Shown: piece by piece, positions 1-5,708 of the stretch
Layout: each line of letters begins with the position of its first letter
Numbering within the stretch: position 1 is the first letter of the stretch
NCBI GenBank assembly: GCA_013811805.1
Contig: JACCUM010000292.1
Span: 1-15,497 of the forward strand
DNA: 15,497 nt
Origin: Geodermatophilaceae bacterium
Lineage (GTDB): Bacteria > Actinomycetota > Actinomycetes > Mycobacteriales > Geodermatophilaceae
Reading direction: 5' to 3'
Position numbers and translations under genes: made by a program
The notes under the pieces: generated by a model
Database searches by the model: none
What the model saw: only the letters and a program-made list of their open reading frames with translations
What the model was told of the DNA's origin: nothing

Positions 1-142
1 CCCAGTGCGTGTGCGTGTCGTCGAGTTGGCGGATCTCCTCCACACCGTCCATGAACTGCGGGAACGATTCGAACTGCGTCCACTGGTCGTAGGCCACCTT
101 GATCGGTACCTCGACGTCGACGGACTCGGTGACGGTGCTCAT
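1..142 (-). CDS. SRPBCC-family protein, N-terminal part (cut by window edge)
   Basis: This minus-strand frame starts at ATG 142 and runs off the left edge of the window, giving 47 residues. It begins MSTVTESVDVEVPIKVAYDQ and continues with WTQFESFPQFMDGVEEIRQL. The pattern of a strand ending in P-(IV)-x-x-(VA)-(YF)-x-x-W, followed by FPxFM-x-G-V, is typical of the START/SRPBCC cyclase-dehydrase group (COG5637-like). A strong Shine-Dalgarno (GAGGAGG on the minus strand, near 145-151) precedes the ATG. These proteins have a helix-grip fold that binds hydrophobic ligands, but many actinobacterial members have no known substrate. The gene diverges from the broken VOC gene at 254, so the 111 bp between them should carry both promoters. 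Family assignment is fairly secure; the specific role is unknown. Confidence 0.8.
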   Translation of the reverse strand, partial: MSTVTESVDVEVPIKVAYDQWTQFESFPQFMDGVEEIRQLDDTHTHW

Positions 143-241
143 GTTCCTCCTCGGATGGGTTGGTTGTTCCTCTGTCTCGATACCCCGGCTGAGTGGATGG
201 TGCACGCACCTGTGAGAAGTGCATAAGTTTTGGCCTCCTGC

Positions 242-247
242 CAGACT
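242..247 (+). promoter_or_regulatory. Putative -10 hexamer CAGACT for a leaderless VOC transcript
   Basis: CAGACT lies exactly 6 nt upstream of ATG 254, and no Shine-Dalgarno is present. The same hexamer-plus-6-nt arrangement recurs before several other genes in this window. This is an inference from spacing and sequence; no convincing -35 was seen. Confidence 0.35.
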
Positions 248-253
248 CCAGCC

Positions 254-709
254 ATGAGGTCGTTCCAGCTGACCATCGACTGTGCCGAGCCGGCCGTGCT
301 GACCCGCTTCTGGGCAACTGCCCTCGGGCACGACATCGCGGCGCCGCCGGGCGGGTTCGACTCCTGAAACGCGTACTGGCGCAGCGTCGGCGTACCGGAG
401 GACGAACTCGACGACGACGTTGACGCTGCGGACTCATTGGTTGATCCGAGCGGGCACGGTCCGCGGATCTGGTTCCAGAAGGTGTCCGAGGCCAAAGTGG
501 TCAAGAACCGACTGCACCTCGACCTCACCCGAAGCGGTGGTCGTACGCTGCCGCTGGCCCGGCGCCGGGAACAGGTGCTCGCCGAGGAAGCGCGGCTGGT
601 CTCGGCAGGAGCCACTCGAGTGCGGGTGCTCGACGGCGAAGCCGACGGAATCGACCACTTCGCGGTCACCCTGGCCGATCCCGAGGCCAGCGAGTTCTGC
701 ATCAACTGA
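254..709 (+). pseudogene. VOC/glyoxalase-like gene with an in-frame TGA at codon 38
   Basis: From ATG 254 one frame runs 152 codons to TGA 707-709, interrupted only by TGA at 365-367. The N-terminal piece (MRSFQLTIDCAEPAVLTRFW) is the opening of actinobacterial Glyoxalase-like (Glyoxalase_6 type) VOC proteins. After the TGA the same frame continues NAYWRSVGVPEDELDD, then DPSGHGPRIWFQKV, VKNRLHLDL, GIDHFAVTLADPE and the terminal EFCIN, which is a normal family ending. As I recall them, relatives carry Trp at the stop position (GFDSW-x-x-Y/W), so a single TGG-to-TGA change is the simplest reading. Both halves otherwise look conserved, implying a recent mutation or a base error. A short C-terminal product could restart at GTG/TTG near 437, but it would lack half of the fold. 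No Shine-Dalgarno is visible at 254; see the -10 at 242-247. Confidence 0.8.
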
Positions 710-739
710 ACCGGCCGCCCGCGCTCGTACCCACCCGTG

Positions 740-808
740 GTGATCTTGACCTTATGGTGGCGACACGCCGCAAAAAGCTTCGCAGAACCGCAACAAGGTC
801 AAGATCAC
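740..808 (+). repeat. 69-bp palindromic element, copy 1 (MITE/REP-like)
   Basis: The element has perfect 14-bp terminal inverted repeats, GTGATCTTGACCTT (740-753) and AAGGTCAAGATCAC (795-808), around a 41-bp core containing CAAAAAGCTTCGCAG. The reverse complement of 5626-5694 matches it at 67 of 69 positions. It sits between the convergent 3' ends of the broken VOC gene (stop at 709) and the VOC gene that ends at 815, only 6 bp from the latter stop. Such a palindrome could work as a bidirectional terminator. It encodes no protein, so any mobility would depend on an enzyme supplied elsewhere. That it is a genome-wide family is inference from two copies. Confidence 0.75.
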
Positions 809-814
809 GCGGAA

Positions 815-1249
815 TCAGGCGTGCGGGAAGTCCTCGGCGGAGTACTCGCGCGGCTCAACCAGGACTAGCCAGTTGCCCGAGTTGTCCCGCATGACCGCCT
901 CGACGCCGTACGGGCGTTCGGATGGCGGCTGGACGAAGTCGACGCCCTTGGCCGAGAGCGCCTCGTAGGTCTTCTGGCAGTCCGCGGTCTGTAGTCCGAT
1001 GCCGCCCATCGAACCGTTGGCCAGCGCCCGACGCACCGCCTCGGCCATCGCGTCGTCCAGCGGAGGGCCGGGCAGCATCAGGGTGACATCGAGTTCGGGC
1101 TGCTCCGGGTGCCCGACGGTCACCCAACGGAAGCCGTCGCCCATCGAGACGTCGGTCTTCTCGACGAATCCGAGCACATCGACGTAGAACCGCTTGGCCG
1201 CGTCCTGGTCGGTGACATACAGCGTGACGAGGGAGATGTTTGAGATCAT
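815..1249 (-). CDS. VOC family protein (glyoxalase/bleomycin-resistance fold)
   Basis: This 144-aa protein begins MISNISLVTLYVTDQDAAKR and has the standard VOC layout: a beta-alpha-beta-beta-beta module with FYVDVLGFVEKTDV near residues 21-34, and a second module ending VEAVMRDNSGNWLVLVEP near residues 115-132. VOC proteins use the paired modules to bind a metal or small ligand (glyoxalase I, dioxygenases, antibiotic-binding proteins). The substrate here cannot be read from sequence. It lies 9 bp downstream of the AraC-type regulator on the same strand, and AraC-VOC pairs are common in actinobacteria, so the regulator probably controls it. TAGGTT, 6 nt before the ATG and overlapping the araC stop codon, may also give it its own leaderless transcript. 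The ATG at 1249 fits the family N-terminus. Confidence 0.9.
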   Translation of the reverse strand: MISNISLVTLYVTDQDAAKRFYVDVLGFVEKTDVSMGDGFRWVTVGHPEQPELDVTLMLPGPPLDDAMAEAVRRALANGSMGGIGLQTADCQKTYEALSAKGVDFVQPPSERPYGVEAVMRDNSGNWLVLVEPREYSAEDFPHA

Positions 1250-1255
1250 GCGCTA

Positions 1256-1261
1256 AACCTA
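1256..1261 (-). promoter_or_regulatory. Putative -10 (TAGGTT) embedding the upstream stop codon
   Basis: On the minus strand TAGGTT (1261 to 1256) is followed by six bases, TAGCGC, and then the ATG of the VOC gene at 1249. The first three bases of the hexamer are the TAG stop of the AraC gene. No Shine-Dalgarno precedes the VOC start, so an internal promoter giving a leaderless mRNA is plausible. No clear -35 was found. Confidence 0.35.
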
Positions 1262-1708
1262 GGACGGCGTAGATCGCGATGGCTTCTCCGAAATTGCGGA
1301 GGCCGGTGTCCGGTCGCTCAGGCCGTGCATGAACACGAAGCAGCCTGGAATACGCGGCGCTCCGTGCTCGGCGAACTTCGCCTGGTAGGCCGACGGTGAG
1401 ACGCCGACGAGCTGGGTGAACCGGCTGCTGAACGAGCCCAGGCTGGTGTAGCCGACCAGGAGACAGACCTCGGTGACGGTCAGGTTGGTAGCCCGCAACA
1501 GGTCCTGGGCCCGCTCGATCCGCCGCTCAGCCAGATAGAGCGCGGGCGTCTTGCCGTACGTCGCGGCAAAGCAGCGCAGGAAGTGGTACTTCGACACCCC
1601 GGCCGTGCCGGCCAGGCCGTCCAGGTCGAGGGGTTCGGCGTAGTGCCGGTCCGCGAGATCCCGCGCGCGACGCAGGTGTACGAGCAGCGGTTCGGGGACG
1701 CTCAGCAT
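1259..1708 (-). CDS. AraC-family transcriptional regulator
   Basis: The 149-aa product consists mainly of the two-helix-turn-helix AraC/XylS DNA-binding domain. The first HTH is around residues 28-47 (LDGLAGTAGVSKYHFLRCF) and the second around 76-97 (LTVTEVCLLVGYTSLGSFSS), followed by the signature FTQLVGVSPSAYQ. There is no N-terminal ligand-binding domain, and a tail of about 35 residues follows the domain. I start at ATG 1708 rather than the GTG three bases upstream. TAGCCT lies 7 nt before the ATG and no Shine-Dalgarno is seen, suggesting leaderless translation. It is read together with the VOC gene (9-bp gap), its likely target. Short AraC proteins next to VOC genes usually act as local activators, but the inducer is unknown. 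Confidence 0.9.
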   Translation of the reverse strand: MLSVPEPLLVHLRRARDLADRHYAEPLDLDGLAGTAGVSKYHFLRCFAATYGKTPALYLAERRIERAQDLLRATNLTVTEVCLLVGYTSLGSFSSRFTQLVGVSPSAYQAKFAEHGAPRIPGCFVFMHGLSDRTPASAISEKPSRSTPS

Positions 1709-1944
1709 CACCGCGAGGCTAGCGGCCGGGGACTCTCGGCCGGGACCGCGGCTGTTGAGCGAGAAAAGGCCGTCAGGTCGGCGCGGATCGAGAGTGCGCT
1801 GGCGAGCTGAACGGCGTCCGGACCGCGCAGCAGGGGCTCGCCCACATTCGCGGCTTCGTCGACGATGTCCGTGGTCAGCGGAACGAGGTCCGGCCGGGCG
1901 AGCAGCGCCCTTGCCTCTCTACTGACCGCACCCCAGTTCCGCGT
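1708..1944 (-). pseudogene. Degenerate VapC-type PIN-domain toxin remnant (C-terminal half)
   Basis: The minus-strand frame between stops at 1945-1947 and 1708-1710 has no usable start but reads like the C-terminal half of a PIN-domain ribonuclease. Successive segments are ARALLARPDLVPLTTDIV, DEAANVGEPLLRGPDAVQLA and SALSIRADLTAF. The PDAVQLASAL stretch matches the conserved LDAxHLAsAL helix of VapC toxins, which carries a metal-binding acidic residue. After DLTAF the expected FVTYDxRL segment with the last catalytic aspartate is replaced by SRSTAAVPAESP, and the N-terminal half with the first catalytic aspartate is absent. The stop codon overlaps the AraC ATG (TGATG). No antitoxin is visible beside it. 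This fills the otherwise empty stretch 1712-2008. The family call rests on motif reading only. Confidence 0.6.
1716..1721 (-). promoter_or_regulatory. Putative -10 (TAGCCT) for the AraC-VOC unit
   Basis: The minus-strand TAGCCT lies 7 nt upstream of the AraC ATG at 1708 (4 nt from the alternative GTG at 1711). With no Shine-Dalgarno this fits leaderless initiation. It falls inside the degenerate VapC remnant. Confidence 0.3.
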
Positions 1945-1996
1945 TCACCGATGAGTTCTCGCTGAGCCGACGGTCTACCGCTACAGGAGACGAATA

Positions 1997-2002
1997 GAGG
2001 AG
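1997..2002 (+). promoter_or_regulatory. Ribosome binding site of the MFS gene
   Basis: GAGGAG is centred 6 nt before ATG 2009 and supports that start. Most plus-strand neighbours lack such a site. Confidence 0.7.
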
Positions 2003-2008
2003 CAGGCG

Positions 2009-3688
2009 ATGAGTGTGGACACCTCCGGTACGGAGACCGGCGTACGGGCCGGGCGGCGTGAGTGGCTGGGGCTGGCAGTTCTGGCCCTGCCCACGCTGCT
2101 GCTCTCGCTGGACATGAGCGTGCTCTACCTGGCATTGCCGTACCTGAGCGCGGATCTGGGCGCCGGCAGCACGCAACAGTTGTGGATCATGGACATCTAC
2201 GGCTTCATGATCGCCGGGTTCCTGATCACGATGGGGACGCTGGGTGACCGGATCGGACGCCGCAAGCTGCTGATGATCGGCGGCAGCGCGTTCGGTCTCG
2301 CCTCGGTGATCGCGGCCTATGCCCCCAGCGCGGAACTGCTGATCGCGGCCCGCGCACTGCTCGGGATCGCTGGCGCGACACTGATGCCCTCCACCCTGGC
2401 GCTGATCAGCAACATGTTCAACGATGCCCATCAGCGCGGGGTGGCCATCTCAGTGTGGATGAGCTGCTTCATGGGTGGCATGACGATCGGCCCGCTCGTC
2501 GGCGGCGTACTGCTGGAGAGCTTCTGGTGGGGATCGGCGTTCCTGCTCGGCGTACCGGTGATGGTCCTGCTGCTGATCAGCGCACCCAGGCTGCTGCCCG
2601 AATACCGCGACCCCGACCCCGGGCGGCTCGACCTGGTCAGCGTCGCCCTGTCATTGGGCACGATCCTGCCGATCATCTTCGGCCTCAAGGAACTGGCCAA
2701 GGACGGTGTGCACTCCGTTCCGGTGCTGGCGGTCGTCGTCGGTCTCGTCGTCGGAACCATCTTCGTACGGCGGCAGACCCGGCTCACGTCTCCGCTGCTG
2801 GACCTTCGGCTGTTCGCCAACCGCTCGTTCAGCGGCGCCTTGGGCATCGGGATGTTCGGTGGCATCGTGATGGCCGGGACCTTCTTGCTGGTCACGCTGT
2901 ATCTGCAGATGGTGCAAGGCTTCTCGCCACTGACTGCCGGGCTCTGGCTGGTGCCGATGAACCTCGCGATGGTGATCGCCACAATGCTCGCCCCGCAGCT
3001 GGCCCGACGGTTCCGGCCGGCGTACGTGATGGCATCAGGTCTGGCGATCGCGACGGGTGGGCTACTGCTGGTTACCCAGGTCGACAGCGTCGGCGGGCTG
3101 GCGCTGCTGGTGAGCGGGTTCGTACTTGCCTGCGTCGGGATCGCGCTGCCCTCAGCACTCGGGATCGGGCTGGTCATCGGCTCTGCTCCGCCGGAGAAGG
3201 CCGGCTCGGCGTCCGGGATCTCGGAGACCAGCGGCGAGTTCGGCATCGCGCTCGGGGTTGCCACGATGGGCAGCATCGGTACGGCGGTCTACCGCAGCCA
3301 GCTGTCCGACTCCGCTCTCTCCGGTCTGTCCGGCGAGGCCGTCGAGGCTGCTCGGGAGAGCATTACCGGCGCGGTCTCCACAGCAGCGCAACTGCCCGAT
3401 CGGCTCCGGCTCGATCTGTTGGCTGATGCGCGGGAGGCGTTCACCGAAGGATTGAATGTGGTGGCCGGCCTGAGCGCCACACTGTTCCTGGTCCTTGCTG
3501 TCGTCGCTGCGGTGCTGTTCCGCCACGTACCGCCGCACGGCGAGACCGAACTCGAGACCGCCCCGGGAACGGACGCCGACGTGCCTTGCGAGAACCACCC
3601 CGGACCTTATGCACATAACGTCCCGGAATCCGCCGCGGAATCGGACGTTATGCGCATAACGTCCGGGAGTCGGGGAGCCGCGAGCTGA
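2009..3688 (+). CDS. MFS drug-efflux transporter, DHA2 (14-TM, QacA/SmvA/EmrB-like)
   Basis: The 559-aa inner-membrane protein has the length and hydrophobic pattern of 14-helix DHA2 exporters, which use the proton gradient to expel cationic or lipophilic drugs. The first helix carries an acidic residue at D35 (SLDMSVLYLALP), as in QacA. Motif A, GDRIGRR, is at residues 79-85 after IYGFMIAGFLITMGTL. A RALLGIAGATLMPSTLALI segment follows at 115-133, and GPLVGG (motif C-like) near 162. The start is supported by GAGGAG six bases upstream. It overlaps the ABM gene by one base (TGATG) and probably forms an operon with it and the VOC gene. The last ~30 residues (from ENHPGPYAHNVP) are encoded by a pair of palindromic repeats and are probably an acquired tail. 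The substrate cannot be assigned. Confidence 0.92.
   Translation: MSVDTSGTETGVRAGRREWLGLAVLALPTLLLSLDMSVLYLALPYLSADLGAGSTQQLWIMDIYGFMIAGFLITMGTLGDRIGRRKLLMIGGSAFGLASVIAAYAPSAELLIAARALLGIAGATLMPSTLALISNMFNDAHQRGVAISVWMSCFMGGMTIGPLVGGVLLESFWWGSAFLLGVPVMVLLLISAPRLLPEYRDPDPGRLDLVSVALSLGTILPIIFGLKELAKDGVHSVPVLAVVVGLVVGTIFVRRQTRLTSPLLDLRLFANRSFSGALGIGMFGGIVMAGTFLLVTLYLQMVQGFSPLTAGLWLVPMNLAMVIATMLAPQLARRFRPAYVMASGLAIATGGLLLVTQVDSVGGLALLVSGFVLACVGIALPSALGIGLVIGSAPPEKAGSASGISETSGEFGIALGVATMGSIGTAVYRSQLSDSALSGLSGEAVEAARESITGAVSTAAQLPDRLRLDLLADAREAFTEGLNVVAGLSATLFLVLAVVAAVLFRHVPPHGETELETAPGTDADVPCENHPGPYAHNVPESAAESDVMRITSGSRGAAS
3601..3671 (+). repeat. Two tandem palindromic repeats inside the 3' end of the MFS gene
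   Basis: Two 30-bp units, 3601-3630 and 3642-3671, match at 26 of 30 positions. The second contains a perfect 24-bp palindrome at 3642-3665 (half-site CGGACGTTATGC followed by its reverse complement). The first is the same palindrome with one arm mismatch and an altered centre (TGCACA instead of TGCGCA). The units start 41 bp apart and encode the C-terminal MFS tail, including SDVMRITSG. They could be an intragenic REP-like repeat or a paired operator for the downstream ABM-VOC genes; the sequence alone does not decide. Confidence 0.7.
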
Positions 3689-3978
3689 TGCTGATCATCA
3701 CTGCGAAGATGTACGTGGATCCTGCCCGGCGAGCCGAGTTTCTCGCCGGCTCTGCCGAAGAGCTTCGGCAGGCGCGCGCGGAACCGGGTTGCGTGGACTT
3801 CATCGTGGCCCCCGATCCGGTCGAGCCGGGACGAGTCAATCTGTTCGAGCAGTGGGCGACCGCGGAGGACTTCGCCGTACGGTGCGCGACCTTCACGCCG
3901 ACCCCGTCGCCGGTCGAGGTCCTCAGCCACGAGGCGATCAAGTACGAGATCAGTAGTTCCGGACCCGTCGTCGCGTGA
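3688..3978 (+). CDS. ABM-domain putative monooxygenase (YgiN-like)
   Basis: This 96-aa protein has the antibiotic-biosynthesis-monooxygenase (ABM) fold pattern: an opening strand LIITAKMYVDPARRAEFLAG, then ARAEPGCVDFIVAPDPVEPG, then RVNLFEQWATAEDF, with a final EVLSHEAIKYEI strand. Members are small dimeric alpha-beta barrels that oxidise quinols or polycyclic aromatics without cofactor, or bind heme. The QuinMo/YgiN type is the closest resemblance. Its ATG shares a base with the MFS stop (TGATG), so translation is probably coupled, with GGGGAG nearby as a ribosome site. Sitting between an exporter and a VOC protein, it likely helps modify or dispose of a toxic aromatic or quinone compound. 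That role is inferred from context. Confidence 0.85.
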   Translation: MLIITAKMYVDPARRAEFLAGSAEELRQARAEPGCVDFIVAPDPVEPGRVNLFEQWATAEDFAVRCATFTPTPSPVEVLSHEAIKYEISSSGPVVA

Positions 3979-4007
3979 GCGCAGCAGAGGGTCAGACCGC
4001 GACAGTT

Positions 4008-4013
4008 GAGGAG
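4008..4013 (+). promoter_or_regulatory. Ribosome binding site deciding the VOC start
   Basis: GAGGAG ends 6 nt before ATG 4020. It favours that codon over the in-frame GTG at 3975, which overlaps the preceding gene and would add 15 residues unlike the family N-terminus. Confidence 0.7.
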
Positions 4014-4019
4014 ATCGTC

Positions 4020-4427
4020 ATGTTCGACACCAGTAAGGCATTCAGCAGCTTCGCCGTCCCGGATACTGCCGCGGCGAAGGCGTTCTACAGCGAGACACTC
4101 GGTGTCCGGGTCACCGCCGAGGGCGACATTCTCGGCTTGCACCTGACCGACGAGCGCTCAATCATGGTCTACCCCAAGGTCGATCATGCCCCGGCGACGT
4201 ACACCGTCCTGAACTTCAAGGTGGACGACATCGAGGCGGCAGTCGACGCGCTGGCCGAGCGCGGCGTCGACGTCACGCGCTACGCCGGTACGGCGACCGA
4301 CACCGACACCGACGAGAAGGGCATCTTCCGCGTGGGCGACCTGGCCCAGGCCTGGTTCACCGATCCGGCCGGCAACATCCTGTCTGTCCTGCAACCCGCC
4401 GGCGCCGACCGGAGAGCAACGACCTGA
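4020..4427 (+). CDS. VOC family protein (single-domain glyoxalase-like)
   Basis: The 135-aa product starts MFDTSKAFSSFAVPDTAAAK, followed by AFYSETLGVRVTAEGDILGL, IMVYPKVDHAPATYTVLNF, VDDIEAAVDALAERGVDV and the terminal AWFTDPAGNILSVLQ. This is the layout of a well-populated actinobacterial VOC group. The DPAGN-x-x-S-V-L-Q ending is the conserved last strand. The likely metal-site acidic and histidine positions are only partly recognisable, so it may bind rather than convert its ligand. It follows the ABM gene by 41 bp and is the third gene of the MFS operon. It is clearly different from the VOC protein at 815-1249. An insertion-like TATDTDTDEKG stretch lies near residues 99-109. Confidence 0.9.
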   Translation: MFDTSKAFSSFAVPDTAAAKAFYSETLGVRVTAEGDILGLHLTDERSIMVYPKVDHAPATYTVLNFKVDDIEAAVDALAERGVDVTRYAGTATDTDTDEKGIFRVGDLAQAWFTDPAGNILSVLQPAGADRRATT

Positions 4428-4545
4428 CTCCGGTGTTGCGCCCCCGGCCGGTCGCGTTAGGCGGCGCCCTGCCACCGGCCGGCCTACGCGGGGACGTGGC
4501 CTGTTCCCTGCGGGTGCGTGGGCAGAACTGCACAGACCTGGCCGG

Positions 4546-4551
4546 GATACT
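4546..4551 (+). promoter_or_regulatory. Putative -10 (GATACT) for the ABC-F pseudogene
   Basis: GATACT lies 6 nt before ATG 4558 (spacer GAGGGA). The spacer itself is purine-rich but too close to the ATG to be a normal ribosome site. This fits the leaderless pattern seen at other starts in the window. Confidence 0.35.
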
Positions 4552-4557
4552 GAGGGA

Positions 4558-5575
4558 ATGGCGGTGACCCTGCGGGCGAAGGGCCTCTCGGCCTCGTACG
4601 GCCAGCGGACGCTGATCTCCGGACTCGATCTCGTCGTCGTCCCCGGGGACGTCTTCGGTCTCGTCGGCGCCAACGGTTCCGGCAAGACAACCCTGCTCAC
4701 GCTGCTCGCCGCAACCGGTCAGCCGACCTCCGACGACACCGGTGACGTGACGTCCCCGACAAATCCGGCCCGCACGGTCATGTCGCCACCGAGGGCAGCT
4801 TTTCGCTCAACCCGCCGGACGCGACGATGGGGTACCTCCCTCAAGAGTCCGGCCGAATGCCCAGCGAGACGATCCGCGACTTGCTGGCCCGCCGGACAGG
4901 GATCGCCGAGGCAGAATGTCGGATGAACGCGGCAGCGGCAGTGCTCGCCGCCCGGGGGAGTGACCGTTGCTCCGCAGCTCTCGAACGGTGGCTGGCCCTC
5001 GGTGGTGTCGATCTTGCCGAACGCGCCGAGAAGGTCCTGGCTCAACTTGGCCTCGGCGTGGGTCTGGATGCGCTGACCCAGACCCTTTCCGGGGGTCAGG
5101 CGGCCCGAGCGGGGCTGGCCTCGCTGCTGTTGTCCCGCTATGACGTCCTGCTACTCGACGAGCCGACGAACGACTGGATCTCGGCGGGCTCGAACTGCTC
5201 GAACGCTTCGTCGCGGACACCCGTACGGCCGTGGTGCTGGTCAGCCATGACCGTGAGTTCTTGGCGCGCACGGTGACCGGCATTGTTGAACTGGACCTGG
5301 CCCAGCAGGAGATCACCGTGTACGACGGCGGCTACGACGCGTTTCTGGCCGAGCGCGCGATTGCCCGGCTGCACGCCCGCGTGGCCTACGAGGAGTTCGC
5401 CGAGACCCGCTCGGAGCTCGAGCAGCGCGCAAACTTGCAGCGCAGTTGGGCGGACAAGGGCATCCGCGCCGTACGGCGGAACCTCACCGACATGGACAAG
5501 ATCGGCCGCCGAATGCTCACCTCGACCCGGAGCACCCGGCGCTGGCAGATGCTCGAGGGACAGCTGCACGAGTAG
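4558..5575 (+). pseudogene. ABC-F ATPase gene, twice frameshifted and lacking the second ATPase domain
   Basis: Three reading frames in order give one ABC-F N-terminal half. Frame one (from ATG 4558) has LRAKGLSASYGQRTLISGLD and Walker A GANGSGKTT. Another frame, reached by a shift at about 4735-4760, continues PPDATMGYLPQESGRMPSET, DLLARRTG, signature LSGGQAARAGLASLLL and Walker B VLLLDEPTND. A third frame, after loss of one C just after 5174 (GACTGGAT where GACCTGGAT is expected), reads LGGLELLERFVADTRTAVVL, VSHDREFLART and the linker, ending LEGQLHE. Intact ABC-F proteins have two ATPase domains (about 530-600 residues) and act on the ribosome in translation or antibiotic resistance. Here the whole second domain is missing, and the frame stops 50 bp before the 69-bp repeat. 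Non-functional as a canonical ABC-F. Each frameshift alone could be a base error; the truncation could not. Confidence 0.85.
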
Positions 5576-5625
5576 CCGCCAGGCAACCAGGTCTTCCCGT
5601 GCCGCCAGGCACGACTGGTTCCCCC

Positions 5626-5694
5626 GTGATCTTGACCTTGTTGCGGTTCTGCGAAGCTTTTTGCGGTGTGTCGCCACCATAAGGTCAAGATCAG
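5626..5694 (-). repeat. 69-bp palindromic element, copy 2 (inverted relative to copy 1)
   Basis: The reverse complement matches 740-808 except at two positions: the outermost base of one arm, and ACA for ACG in the core. Terminal repeats are GTGATCTTGACCTT (5626-5639) and AAGGTCAAGATCAG (5681-5694). It lies between the convergent ends of the ABC-F pseudogene and the CDF transporter gene, 14 bp past the CDF stop. Like copy 1 it directly follows the stop of a minus-strand gene, so a transcription-terminating role is possible. Confidence 0.75.
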
Positions 5695-5708
5695 GAGGGT
5701 GGGGCTGG

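Noticed and set aside
365..367. Selenocysteine reading of the in-frame TGA
   Set aside because: Relatives as I recall them have tryptophan, not cysteine, here. No SECIS-like hairpin was evident just downstream and VOC proteins of this type are not selenoproteins. Nonsense mutation or error is simpler.
4446..4480. GGCCGGT/ACCGGCC inverted repeat after the VOC gene as a terminator
   Set aside because: The arms are only 7 bp with a 21-nt loop and no T-run. Chance occurrence is likely in GC-rich DNA.
740..5694. Classical insertion sequence or composite transposon
   Set aside because: No transposase or integrase is encoded between or within the 69-bp elements, and no flanking direct repeats were apparent by eye.
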